A stretch of 64,000 nucleotides of DNA from Hedera helix (lineage: Eukaryota; Streptophyta; Magnoliopsida; Apiales; Araliaceae), in the NCBI GenBank assembly GCA_947179155.2, contig OX359287.1, positions 4,825,501-4,889,500 on the forward strand, read 5' to 3'. This document shows, one piece after another, positions 11,745 through 23,364 of the stretch. The translations under genes and the position numbers were made by a program. The notes below the pieces were generated by a model that saw only the letters and a list, made by a program, of their open reading frames with translations, did no database searches and was not told the DNA's origin. Position 1 is the first letter of the stretch, and each line of letters opens with the position of its first letter.

Positions 11745-12535
11745 ATGTCTAACTCACTATCACTGCATAACATACTTGATGCTAACAAATTGACCGGACC
11801 TAATTACACAGACTGGTTAAGGAATCTGAGAATAGTTCTTACTGCTAAAAAGATTTCCTATGTCCTAAATTTGCCTGTCCCAACAACTATTGCAAAAGAA
11901 GCCTCTGAGGAAGAGATTGCTTCTCACTATCATGCTCGTATCCATGAGTAATAAGCTTCAGCATTAGCATGAAAAGATGGATGCTCCTATTATATTGTTA
12001 CACCTTAATGACCTTTATGGTGAGCAAAGTAGGACTGCTAGATATCAGATATCTATGGAGCTCTTTCGATCTCAGATGACCTAGGGCATTACTGTTGAGA
12101 CTCATGTCCTAAAGATGATCAATCTGATTGAACAACTTGGACAGTTAGGGTTCGTGATGGATGGAGAGTTGAACTAAGATTTGATCTTGCAATCACTCCC
12201 AAACACCTTTTTACAATTTGTTGTGATTTTTCACATGAATAAGTTGGACGTTAGCTTGCCTGAGTTACTTAACATGTTGAAAACTATAGAGGGTCACTTC
12301 TCATCCAAGAAGGACCAAGTCTTGTTGGTGGATGATTCTTTCAAAAAGAGGAATAGGCCCAAGGGTTCTTCTAAAAAGAAGAAAAAGAAGAAGACTAAGG
12401 GTAAGACAAAGACAAAGGCAAATGACAATAAGAAAGCTAGTCTTGATGGCAAATAAATATGCTTCCATTACAATAAGTCGAGTCACTAGAAGAGGAACTG
12501 TAAGGAGTATCTTGTAGATCTAAAGCAGAAGAAGC
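11745..12535 (+). pseudogene. Copia gag remnant
   Basis: It starts at ATGTCTAACTCACTATC after the leader. The first 68 codons contain the gag word NKLTGPNYTDWLRNLRIVL; after a TAA the frame resumes with LFRSQMT, LKMINLIEQLGQLGF and then 12181-12456 with LPNTFLQFV and LPELLNMLKTIEGH. A lysine-rich tail (GSSKKKKKKKTKGK) replaces a clear nucleocapsid, and a degraded zinc knuckle (CFHYNKSSH) follows it. At least four in-frame stops are present. The role, when intact, is assembly of the virus-like particle. Confidence 0.8.
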
Positions 12536-13743
12536 TTGGAGAAGTTTCAACTTCAGATCAAGGTTTGTTCATGATTAAAATAAATATTTTTGTAAGTCAA
12601 AGTTCGGCTTGGGTATTAGATACTAGTTGTGGTTCTAACATATGTAATACGATGCAGGGACTAAGTAGAAGTAAAAAACTAAACAAAGATGAAGTCATCT
12701 TGCGCGTGGGTGATTGAGCAAATGTTGCTGCATTAGCCGTTGAAATTTATTGTTTAACACTGCCTATAGGTAAGTCCATCAATTTAAATAATTGTTATTA
12801 TGCTCCAGTACTTATTAGAAACATTATTTCTATTCCTATTTTGGACAAGGATGATTTTCATATTATAATTAAGAATAACAATTGTTCTATTTATAATGAT
12901 AATATTTTGTATGGTACTGGTAAATTGCACAATGGACTTTATTTACTTGACTTACATGAAAATATATTATAAATTAAACAAACTAAGAAAAGAAAAAGAG
13001 ATAATGTAAATTATACCTTTATGTGGCACTGTAGACTATGTCATATTAATAAAACAAGATTGAACAAGTTGCATAAAGATGGACTTTTAGAGCTGTTTGA
13101 ATATGAATCATATCTAACTTGTAAATCTTGTCTCATGGGTAAAATGACTAAATCTCCTTTTAGTAGAAAAGGAGAAAGAGTTACAGAGTTGTTAGAGTTG
13201 GTACACACAGATATATGTGGACCTATGATAACGTATGCACGAAAAGGGTATTGATATTTTATTACTTTCATTGATGATTATTCAAGATTTGGATATGTGT
13301 ATTTAATGAAATACAAATCTAAATCATTTGAAAAGTTCAAAGAATTTAGAAGTGAAGTAGAGAAATAAATTGACAAAAGTATTAAGATTCTTCGATCAGA
13401 TTAAGGTGGTGAATATTTAGGCAACGAGTTTCTCAATTATCTCAAAGAAAGTGGTATAGTCTTACAATGGACTCCACCAGGCATGCCACACCTAAATGGT
13501 GTATTTGAAAGGAGAAATCAAACATTATTGGACATTATTCTTTCCATGATGAGTTTTACTGATCTTTCAGTTTCTTTTTGGGGTTATGCCCTAGAAATGC
13601 CAGCATACCGACTTAACAAGGTACCCTCTAAATTGGTCCCAAAAACTCCATATGAGTTATGGATAGGGAGGAAACTAAGTTTTAAGCATGTTAAGATTTG
13701 GGGTTGTCCAACTTATGTTAAAAATTTGAGAATGATAAGTTAG
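12536..13743 (+). pseudogene. Copia protease and integrase remnant
   Basis: The protease centre reads WVLDTSCGSNIC (about 12607-12642), in place of the usual DTG or DSG followed by A or C. The integrase starts with the zinc-binding domain MWHCRLCHINKTRL and LTCKSCLMGK (13021-13140), followed by the catalytic acidic residues in HTDICGPM, LRSD-stop-GGEYL and the glutamate of NGVFERRNQTLLD. It ends with FWGYALEMPAYRLNKVPSK and KIWGCPTYVK. Stops occur near 12716, 12971, 13252, 13366 and 13402. The enzyme is dead, but the domain order confirms Copia (integrase before RT). Confidence 0.85.
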
Positions 13744-15631
13744 TGACACTATCCGATAAGTGCAAATTTGTGGGATATCCTAAAGAAATTTAGGATATTA
13801 TTTATATCATCCAACTGATCAAAAGGTGTTTGTTGCGAAATATACTTTCCTCTTGGAAAATGAGTTTATCCTCGAAGGGGTCGGTGGGAGTAAAATAGAC
13901 CTTGAAGAAGTTTAAGAACCACAAAACACTATAGGTCAATCAAGTAACACAACCTAATGTACCATAACCTGTTCGTAAATTTGGAAGAGTACCAAAGATG
14001 CCTAAAATGTATAGATTCATCATAGAGGATGATGATGAGGTACGCATCATAGATGATGATGATCCATTGACTTACGAAGAGACTATGAGTAGTAAAAACT
14101 TAGAGAAATGGCTAACAGCCATGAAATCCTAGATGAACTCTATGTATGAGAATCAAGTATGAACTTTGGTTACTCCAGCTGATGGCATTAAGCCTATTAG
14201 GTGCAAATGGGTCTTTAAGAGAAAGCCTAGAGCAGATGACAAGATACAGACCTATAAGGCCCGATTGGTTGAAAAATGTTTCAAATAAAGATAAGGTGTT
14301 GACTGTGATGAAACCTTCTCACCAGTAGCGATGCTCAAGTCCATTCGAATTTTCTTGCAATTACAGCTTATCATGACTACGAAATTTGGCAAATGGACTT
14401 AAAAATGGTCTTCCTCAATGGGAAACTAGAAAAGGATGTATATATGATACAACTGGAGGGTTTTGTTTCAAAGGTTGGAACAAATTAAGTCTATAAGATA
14501 CAACGATCCATTTATGGAATGAAGCAAACTTCTCCAAGGTAGAACATCCGTTTTAATGAGACAAACAAAGAGTTTGATTTTATCAATAATGAGGAAGAAA
14601 CATGTGTGTACAAGAAGGTTAGTGAGAGCGCTGTCACATTCCTAGTATTATATGTTGATAATATATTACAGATAGGGAATGATGTTTCTATGCTTCAGTC
14701 GATTAAGATATGGTTATCTAAATACTTCTCCATGAAGAACTTGGGAGAAGCATCCTATATTTTGGGGATAAAGATCTATAGAGATAGATATAAAAGGATG
14801 CTTAGCTTGTCCCAATGAACGTACATTAATTCGATGCTAATGAAGTTTAGCATGAAAGATTTCAAGAGAGGGCTCATGCCTATGGGTTATGGAATACATC
14901 TCTCCAAGAAGTAGACCCCAAAGACACATGAAGAGAGAGACCGTATGAGTAAGATCCCTTATGCCTTAACGATAGGATCTATCATTCACGGGATGATATG
15001 TACTAAACCTGATGTTACTCATGCACTTAGTGTAACAAGCAGATATCAGTCTAATCCTGGAGAAGAACATTGGAAGGCAGTGAAAAATATCTTAAAGTAT
15101 TTAAGAAGAACAAATGATGTATTTCTTGTCTATGGTGGGTCTTATTTGAAACTAGAGGGCTATACAGACTAAAGTTTTCAAACTGACCAAGATGACAGTA
15201 AGTCCATTTTGGGTTATGTGTTTACCTTAAATAGTGGCATAGTGAGTTGGAAAAGTTCCAAGTAGCAAACAATTGCTGATTCAGTGACAGAGGCAGAGTA
15301 CATAGCTGCAAGTGAAGATGTAAAGGAGGCTATTTGGATGAAGAAGTTCATAACCGAACTTAGGGTGGTTCTTAGCATTCAAGGACTAGTGCCTTTATTT
15401 TGTGACAGCACAGGAACTATTGCACAAGCTAAAGAACCTAGGTCTCATCATAAATCCAAACACATGTTATGGTGGTTTCATTTGATTAGAGAGATCATTA
15501 AAAGTTGAGACGTCACCCTGGAACGAGTAGACTCTCAAGACAACATAGCAGATCCAATTACTAAAGTGATAACTCAGCAGCATTTTAATCATCATTTAGA
15601 GAAGATGAGTATTAGATATCAAGGCGATTGA
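13744..15631 (+). pseudogene. Copia reverse transcriptase and RNase H remnant
   Basis: Frameshifts break the front half; pieces such as IQLEGFVSKVGTN and QRSIYGMKQTSP (about 14450-14530) identify the RT. The catalytic box reads YVDNILQIGND (14651-14683), with the second aspartate replaced by asparagine, so the polymerase would be inactive even without stops. It is followed by MKNLGEASYILGIKI, the RNase H region with VTEAEYIAASEDVKEAIW (15286-15339), FCDSTGTIAQAKEP and the tail ADPITK. The frame ends at TGA 15629-15631, ten bases before the polypurine tract. Confidence 0.85.
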
Positions 15632-15640
15632 CTTTAGTAC

Positions 15641-15650
15641 AAGTGGGGGA
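15641..15650 (+). promoter_or_regulatory. Copia polypurine tract
   Basis: AAGTGGGGGA lies directly before the 3' LTR. The related minus-strand copy has AACTGGGAGAT at the same place (54620-54630). Confidence 0.85.
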
Positions 15651-16235
15651 TTAAAAATAGTATGCACACAAGTCAATTATATTTGATATAACATATAATT
15701 TGTAATCTTATTTATTTATTAATAAAAGTTTATAATTACATTATTTAGAGTTGTTCATTTGAGAATCAAAATGCACATGATCAAATAAAATATAACTTGA
15801 CAGTAAATCCACGTCTTGTATTTGATTGGGACATTGTATGGTATAATGATTGAATTGTACAATAACTATTCACTGAAATGTTCTTTTATGATTAAATATT
15901 AAAATTTATATTATCTGAAAAGTTGTTGATTGCTAAGAGGACTCACCCTTATTGTGCAATAAATATTATTTATTTAAATAAATTAATTGTTTTAATTTAT
16001 TTATTTAAATAGGATTAGAATTGTTCAAATTGATTTATTCTACAACCGATTTAATATAGAGAAACTAAAGGGTCACATCGCAAAATAAAAATATTTATTT
16101 AAGAAGTAAATGGCATAATAGTAATAATAGATAATGTATATTTAATTTATATTATTATGATAGATTAAATTAAATATTTTAATATTTATTATTTAGTATT
16201 TTAAAAATAATAATTATAAATTAATAAGAGAAGTC

Positions 16236-16318
<83 letters not shown>
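16236..16318 (+). repeat. (TTA)n microsatellite in the 3' LTR
   Basis: About 27 perfect TTA units, at the same LTR position as 9391-9492. Confidence 0.97.
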
Positions 16319-16391
16319 TAGTTCCTAATAAGATTTTAATTTTAATTAAAAAAAATCTATTTCTAAAGATGTTAGGAGGGTTGATTATATC

Positions 16392-16399
16392 TATAAATA
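16392..16399 (+). promoter_or_regulatory. LTR TATA box (3' copy)
   Basis: TATAAATA in TATATCTATAAATATGAGG, matching 9613-9620. Confidence 0.55.
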
Positions 16400-16814
16400 T
16401 GAGGAGTTTTATTATAGATTAGGATTACATACACTTGCACCAGATTTTAGGAGAGTACTCACATATTCTCTAAAGAGAGAAAACTAAAGTTTGTCATTAC
16501 CCACTTCTTAAATTCTTATTCTTCCTTCGTGGATCACCTCTAGAGGCCAAACAATTGGGTGGCTAATGTTGATCAAAAGAATCTAATCGGTGAAATTCAA
16601 GGAGAACCCGACGGAATTGGAGTTGAACGCGTACCTGTGGAAGCTAGTGTATAGAAGGGTATAATTCTCTATATCCTTCTTGTTAATTAATAATTATGCA
16701 TAATGGTCAATCCTGATTATGGTTTGTAAAATTTTAAATTCTGATTTTACCATACTTTCGTTGTTATTGTTTAATTTGATTGTATGTTCATCGATAAAGC
16801 AAACCAACATTCAC

Positions 16815-17072
16815 GACCAAGAAAGGCTAGTAAAGAGGCAAAGTTACTACATTATAGCTCTTAAAACGTAGACTTGATGTTAAGTACATCCACTCATATC
16901 TCCCCATGTGCCCCACTTCCGCAATTAGAGGGAAGTATTTGAAAAGTCATTTTAATTTTTTTATCTAGCTGTTCTAAGATTTATGTTCTCAAAACCCTAG
17001 AACTTTAAATTTCTTTCAAATCCAAAAAACTTAAACACCCTTTTATTTTTCTTAGTTCGAATCGTAGAAAAG
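16815..17072. other. Continuation of the interrupted Copia spacer
   Basis: This non-coding stretch continues the spacer cut at 8172. It ends just before the ATG of the decayed frame at 17073 and contains only short AT-rich runs. Confidence 0.5.
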
Positions 17073-18533
17073 ATGGTGACCTATGAAGTTATTACTAGAA
17101 ATCGGCTATGCTTCGACAAGTTTGGAGAAGCAAAAAAGAAGTTCAGAGACATTCCTAGTCTCGTATAAAAGGCAAGATTCATGGAGATTCTGAATGCCAT
17201 CACAAAGATTTACACCAAGTTGATAGAAGAACTTTATGTAAATGCTAGTTGTACTGATGGTATTCTCACACGTAAGTGAAAGGACACACCCTAAAGTTAA
17301 ACTGTTGAAAAAATGAACAATCACACGGGATTCATGACCAAAGAAATCATGTCGTTTGAAGGCATCGATGTCGAAGAAGGAATGAAGCTCATGAAATACT
17401 AGAAGAATCCACAACTCAAAGGATTAAAGAAGAAAGAGTTTTCCCAAGAATATGAATTTCTGGTTGATATCGTGGGGAAGTGTATTTTGTGTAAAGACTC
17501 TACTCACGATTCTGTTAGTGAGCTTCAATTGAAGATCATGACTATAATAGTCATTAAAATAGAAGTCAATTTTGGCTTTATTATGATGAGCTGGGTCGCT
17601 AAATGGGTGGAAGATGCTACAAAAAGAAAGGCCAACAATAAACTTCCACCTAAAATGTTCTATGGACGAATCCTCAGTCATGTTTTGAAGAAGAGGATGA
17701 AGAAACTCATCTGAGATGAAGAATGTGAAGCTTTAAATGTAAAAAAGAAAATTACTTCTAAGTTGTTCAAAAATTGAAAGAAGAATCCAATTGAATTTCA
17801 TTGCTCTAAGCTCTTTGAAGGGAGTGAACGCCTGATAAGTAAAGTTTAAAAACCAAGCAAAGCTCAAGGTAAAAGAAAAGTATCTATGATACAAGAGGAA
17901 GTTTCTCAAGAGTCTACGACTCCCCAAATCTCTGAGCATCATATTTCAACGATAGAATAACCTCTGGAGAAGAAGAAAAAGATAGAAGAAAGAAAAGGGG
18001 AAGAAGCACTAAAGGAAATTCAAAACAAGTCATCTGATTTTGAAGAATGTACTCCAATCTCTCAGCTTGCAAAGAAGAAGAGGAGCTTAAAAGCTAAACG
18101 ACAAAGAAAAACTTCTTTAAAATTTTCTAAGTTTGAAGAACAAGCTGGAGAATCGATTGTACAGAAGGAAATCTCTTTGAACGTAGAACCAAATGTGATA
18201 GCTGAGATGGCCGCAGACCCTGAGTAAACCCAAGATGTATTGATGGCTGAGAAGGCTTCTGAGCCTAGGCCTTAAATGGAACATGAAATGGCTGTGAAGG
18301 TTCCAAACCCTGAGCCAAAAAGAATGTAAAAAAAACTGAAGAAAATGATGTACAAGAAGAAAAAGGCAGAGTTAAGATGAAAAAGAAGGGAGGACCCTGT
18401 TCAACAATCTCCAGATTCATCTGATGATTCCCTTCAGCTTACCAAGGTTATCACTAAGGTCACTAAAGAGATCAATAGAGAATTTGATCCAACAATTGTG
18501 AAGCTTAAGGATCCAAATATTGAGGGGGAGTAA
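17073..18533 (+). pseudogene. Decayed ~485-codon ORF downstream of a SIRE-like pol
   Basis: A single frame from ATG 17073 (MVTYEVITRNRL) stays readable to about 18390, broken by more than ten stops (for example 17166, 17277, 17400, 17712) but with no obvious frameshift. A shift then leads to a final TAA at 18531-18533. The N-terminal third has LIEELYVNASCTDG; the middle has ILCKDSTHDSVSELQLKIMT and LPPKMFYGRILSHVL, which recall the 'putative plant transposon protein' domain found beside plant retroelements. The C-terminal half is lysine- and glutamate-rich and probably disordered or coiled coil (KKKKIEERKGEEALKEIQ). No signal peptide is evident. Before the Copia insertion it lay about 465 bases downstream of the SIRE-like RNase H, where SIRE elements carry an extra, env-like ORF. 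Function is unknown. Confidence 0.6.
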
Positions 18534-19294
18534 TAACCTATCTTGGAGGCTGTATTTAACATTTCCAAATTAAAACCTTACTTTTACTCTGTGAACACAA
18601 AATTCAGTATAGTGACAAGTAAGGGTGGATCTCACATAGAACAATATTGTTTTCAATTTATCCTAATGTTTCTAGTAATAAATATAAGAAAATAACAAAG
18701 AAAGGGATTTTAAATTAATTATAATTAACTAGATAAATAAAAGTAAATTAATAAGATTAACCAATAAATTAAAAACTTCAGTTATTTGGTTCAATCTTAC
18801 TCTTATAATTAATGGATTAATCAATTAGAATATATTTCTATCATTCCATAAAACTAATAACCCTAGGCAACAACAAGCCCTGCCACCCAAAATTTTCCTT
18901 AATTGTAATATAATAAAATAAGCTCTTCATTAGATTATAACCATTATATAACCTAGAACAAGCTCTCTAAATTTAATATAAAGACAGCATTAATAACAAG
19001 AAAATTAGATTATTTTAAGCAACAATCTTATAAGCTTGGACTGTTTAACTTATACCATGATAACCATAGCAATAAACAAAAGCTTGACCATAATAACCTA
19101 TCACTATTCACTACCAACGATTATGAACAATATTAATTACATGTAATATAATTATTAAATCTAGAAATTGATACTAATTTGATTAACTCAATAGACCTAA
19201 ATTAAATCAATCAAATCTAATAACAAATAAACAATTAAAATAGATTATCATGAATAATTTCATATAAGGAAGAAAGAAATAATATTACTGAATT
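18534..19294 (-). repeat. Diverged Athila/Tat-like LTR fragment
   Basis: The text around 18590-18660 (GTGACAAGTAAGGGTGGATCTCACATAG) parallels the Athila LTR opening (ACCAAGTAATAT... CGCTCCCATGAG). The rest resembles the AT-rich body of the LTRs at 1-700 and 24780-25400. It is cut at 19294 by the outer Tekay LTR; the last bases, GAATT (19290-19294), are the candidate target duplication. Confidence 0.45.
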
Positions 19295-19924
19295 TGTGAC
19301 ACCCCCAAATTCAGGTACCAATGCCTCGAATTTGGTGCTCACGTAATAATACATCCAATCACCACTAAATAACATTTAATACTAATGCGGAATATAAATA
19401 AACAAATATTGCTTATTACAATGGCTTCCGAGTCCCAAGGTCAAAAACCATTACCAAGAATAAACATCACAACCTATAAAAGATATTAAGTGCTTGTTGT
19501 TACATTATATTAATATTAAACAAAATATAAAATAGGCAACCAACTATCTAACTTTAACTAAGATTTCTCTTTTTCTTTGCCTTTATCCTTACCCGACCTT
19601 TCAGGTTTAGCTGCAATAATTTCATGACATAGTAAGGGTGAGCAACTAGCTTGCCTAAGAAGTATGAAATGAATTTGAAATATGCCATGAATAGAAATAA
19701 CGACTAAATGATTCAATAATATGAGTTCGATATAATCAATGCACAATTTAATAAGTGGCAATTGATTATTTAAATGATGAGTGGTCAAATAGACCTTGAA
19801 CGTCTGCTGAGGAATCAGTCTATTGATTGACCCTCTTAGGTTACATTTTCAGAACTGTACTTGAAGGGATCAGCCTCTCATACTATATGTGTATGCATAA
19901 CATTTATTATGTCTGTATTGTTTA
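19295..19924 (-). repeat. Outer Tekay 3' LTR, terminal piece
   Basis: In plus sense it starts TGTGACACCCCCAAATTC, the reverse of the GAATTTGGGGGCGTCACA ends of the other Tekay LTRs. It also carries the reverse of their GTTGCTCACCCTTGCTATATCATGA and GAGGCTGATCCC words. It ends at GTTTA (19920-19924), duplicated at 24150-24154 around the solo LTR. Confidence 0.85.
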
Positions 19925-20382
19925 TGTAATGACCAACAAAATTACGAACCCAATTTTTTTTTTTATGTATTTATACTCATGAGAAAATATGATGTATGAA
20001 GTATGAGTGTATGTGTTTATGATTGTATGATGAGAGGTAGTAGGTTAGTTAATTAAATTTATTTGAATTAACTAAAGAAGGAAAAAAGAATGCAAGAGTA
20101 GCTTATGTGATGAAAACACAAAGCTTGAATGTTGGTCTTGAATGACAAATAAAAAGATATATAGTGAACAAGTGAATTACTTATATGATTAATGAGAATG
20201 AGGAAATAAATGACTTATTAAAGATATCTCAATGCGAGAATAATTGTATGCGTTTAGGAAACTATATTATGAACCCAAGTTGATGATAAGGGGAAGTTAA
20301 TTAAATTTAATCAAGTTAATGTACTTGTATTAATATGTATTATGATTTTGAAAAAAATTAGCATTACCACTGTAGCGGTAGG

Positions 20383-20444
20383 TTTCACCGCCGCCGCGGT
20401 GAAACTCCCTAGAATTTGAAAATCAGAACTACCGCTGCAGCGGT
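20383..20444. repeat. Two GC-rich palindromes in the solo LTR
   Basis: TTTCACCGC and GCGGTGAAA are perfect 9-base arms around CGCC (20383-20404). ACCGCTGCAGCGGT (20431-20444) is a perfect 14-bp palindrome. A related CTACCGCTGCAGC word returns at about 22033. Confidence 0.85.
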
Positions 20445-21209
20445 GGTATAGACTGTTTGAAAATTTATAGTTTATTGAATCAAATTGAAGTACTGGTATG
20501 TATGAGCATTAGTGTTTTAATTAAATAAATCCAAGATATATTAAGTGTTAGTGATTTAATAGACTAACTCAATTAAGTAGTCCAATGGACTTATAGATAG
20601 CAAGCCTAATTGGATTATGTAATTAAGCTAATGTATTTATTCAATAAACCCAAGGGGTTAATTAATTAAAGTCCAAATGAATTAAACTAGTAGCCCAAGT
20701 TCATTTAATATTAAGTTTAGTATGGGTTATTAGGTGATGGCCCAATGTGGGGAATTATGTACTAGTAGTCCAAGCAAGGATACTTGTAATACCTATTAAG
20801 TAGTCCAATGTGAATCAATGAGGGAGCCCAAATAAAATTAATCTAGAAGCCCACATTGAATTTATTTAAATGGCCCAAAGGGGAGCCCATATCATAGTCA
20901 AAAGGTTTGTCAATATATATATATATATGTATAAATGATTATATAAGATAAAAAGAAAATCAAAAATGGAGAAGAAAATGGCCATTTGGCTGGTGGTTAT
21001 GAGGCCCAATGGGGTGTCTAGCAAGTTTTGTGGTTGAGTGAAAAATACTCCATTGGTTACTTGTTTTGAGTTTTGATGGAAGTCATTCATATTGGTCATT
21101 CAAGATGGTTAATCAAGCTAGTCATTCATAAGAATAGTAAGCATACTTAGTAGCACTAATTGACTAGTGTTGGTTGATTAGGAGAGCTAATGGTGTATTC
21201 CTAGACTTC

Positions 21210-21217
21210 TATAAATA
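21210..21217 (+). promoter_or_regulatory. Solo LTR TATA box
   Basis: TATAAATA in GACTTCTATAAATAAAGAGG, followed by a purine-rich GAGAGAGAAG stretch as seen after the TATA of other LTRs here. Confidence 0.55.
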
Positions 21218-22249
21218 AAGAGGAGCAAAGCCTTGTATAAGTTGTTTACTCATTTGTTTATTTTTACTAACTTATAGAGAGAGAAGTTCTAGAGAGAAGC
21301 TAGAGCTTTTGTGAGAGAATACTTGAGAGTTGAAAGTGTGTTACTTATTTTATGGAAGAGAAGAAGAAAAGGAGTCTAGCTTTAGCCAGAAAAAGATATC
21401 CATTAAATGTTCAAAAGTGTTCTATCTCTTCCTTAGATCATTTATATGGTTTAAATATGTTTTGTGTGGTCAAAATGTATTTTTAACCAATAAATTTTTT
21501 TTTTGATGGTCTAGAAGTCTTAAACTATGTTATATATGTATATTCATGGTTTGATATGTTTAAATAATGTATTGGTATATGTGTTATGCAAATAAAGGGA
21601 AGAAAAATCCATATAGTGATTTATCGGTAAAACCCTAGATGGTTCGATCTTAAATTTCTTGTCAAAACATTTTCAAAATGTAATCGAACTATGAAATATT
21701 ATAAAGCAAGAAGTTAGGAAGACAACAACACTGAGTTGATGTCATATGAATGTATAGATGTTATTTTGTTCAAGTTTGAACCAATAAAACCAAGGATTTG
21801 TGAAGTTAAATTTCAATTTATTCTTGAGAGCAGTATTTAGTCCAGTTTCATTTGGAATTTGGATTTGTGATCTAAATAAAAGTTGTAGAGGGGAAATTTT
21901 TAATGAGAATGGACTCAAGAATCACCCCAAAATATTTTAAAATGAGGAAGTTATGACAGTTTTAGTAAAGGAGGGTCGGATAGTCCCCAAATTAGGGTTT
22001 TAGATTTTTGTATCACCACCGCAGTAGTGGAAACTACCGCTGCAGCTGTCAAACATTCTGTCAGAGACGTGTTTTAGTTGTCTGGGTCGGGTCGGGTCGA
22101 GTTTTCCTTTGAAAATTAAGTTGAAATAAGTATAAAATGAAGGTATTTGTATAATAAACCAATATATTTAGAGTCTATGAGTGACCAATTGGTAGTTAAA
22201 TGTTTAAAATAAAGATTAAGATTAACACAATTAAAAAGTTAACTATGTT

Positions 22250-22900
22250 TATGGTTTGAAGATTATTAAAATATTGTTAAATGATTACTAATATTAGTAG
22301 GTAACTAAAAAGTTATTAAATGAGTAATAACATTAGTACATGAGAAAAATGTTATTAAATAATTAATGACATTAGTTAATGATTAAAATATTATTAAATG
22401 GTTAATAATATTAATAAGTGATTAAAATATTATTAATATTAATAAATGATTAAAATATTATTAAATGGTTGATAATATTAATAAGTTATTAAAATATTAT
22501 TAAATGCTTAATAATATTAACAAATGATTAAAATATTATCAAAGGATTATTAATATTATTAAGAGGGTAAAATATTATTAAATTGTTAATAATTTTTATA
22601 AATGATTAAGATATTATGTGATAAATAATATTATTGGAAAGGGTATAATACATTATTAAATTATTAATAATGTTAATAGGTGATTGAGATGTTACTAAAT
22701 GATTGTAATATTGATCAGGGAATAAAATATTATTAAACTGATTAATGGTATTCATAAACATTAAAAATATTATTAAATGGTTAATAATATTTATTTGAGA
22801 ATAATATATTATTAATGGTGATAATATTAGGAAATTATTATTATGTTCTTAAATGATATTTATGTGATTAAAATATTATCAAGGGTTGATAATATTATTA
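22250..22900. repeat. AT-rich tandem array in the solo LTR
   Basis: Imperfect units of about 35-40 bases built on AAAATATTATTAAATGG and TTAATAATATTAATAA, many of them self-complementary. The same unit type occurs in the LTR at 55588 (about 58360-58760). Confidence 0.8.
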
Positions 22901-23260
22901 AGTGAGTAAAGGTTATGATTAAGTGTTAGATGGTTTAAGTGATGTATAATACAGTTATATGATATGCTGACTGGTAGATTAATATTGTTGAACGTTAAGT
23001 CATTCAAACAAAGTTATTTTAAATTGAATATCAATAGTCAGCGGAACAGGCAAGTTCTCTGAACCCTAACTTGTATTTATTTTGCAAGTCCTTTAACCCT
23101 ATTCAATTATTGTTGAGCAAATTTTTTAAACTGGTATTCCATTGCTAAAGCTTTAAGTGTTTTAATTATCTAACATTATTTTACATCGATAATATTATTG
23201 ATATTCGCACTTATGTGCAATTGCATGACTGTTCACGTTATGAAATATTAAAAGAGAAAT

Positions 23261-23364
23261 ATCTATGTTATTTGTTTCGGCTAGATATATCATGTGTTCT
23301 TATGACTATTCTTATTATGAACTATTTAAAGAGAAAGATCTATGCCCAATTGTTTCGGCTAGAC
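23261..23364 (+). repeat. Two tandem copies of a conserved hairpin
   Basis: At 23261-23286 and 23338-23364 the arms are ATCTA with TAGAT (or TAGAC), and an inner stem pairs GTT or GCC with GGC across a loop containing TTGTTT. The two copies share an upstream TAAAGAGAAA word and arose by a ~77-bp duplication. Five more copies lie elsewhere in the window. Confidence 0.7.

Larger units (their letters stand above)
15651..16809 (+). repeat. Copia 3' LTR, internally shortened
   Basis: It starts TTAAAAATAGTATGC (TG mutated to TT) and ends GCAAACCAACA. It is homologous to 8173-10030 but lacks the 8253-8880 segment and has a shorter TTA tract. It is followed by TTCAC (16810-16814), the target duplication. 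Confidence 0.9.

Noticed and set aside
22250..22900. Regularly spaced repeats considered as a CRISPR-like array
   Set aside because: Units are imperfect, AT-rich and without unique spacers, in a plant LTR.
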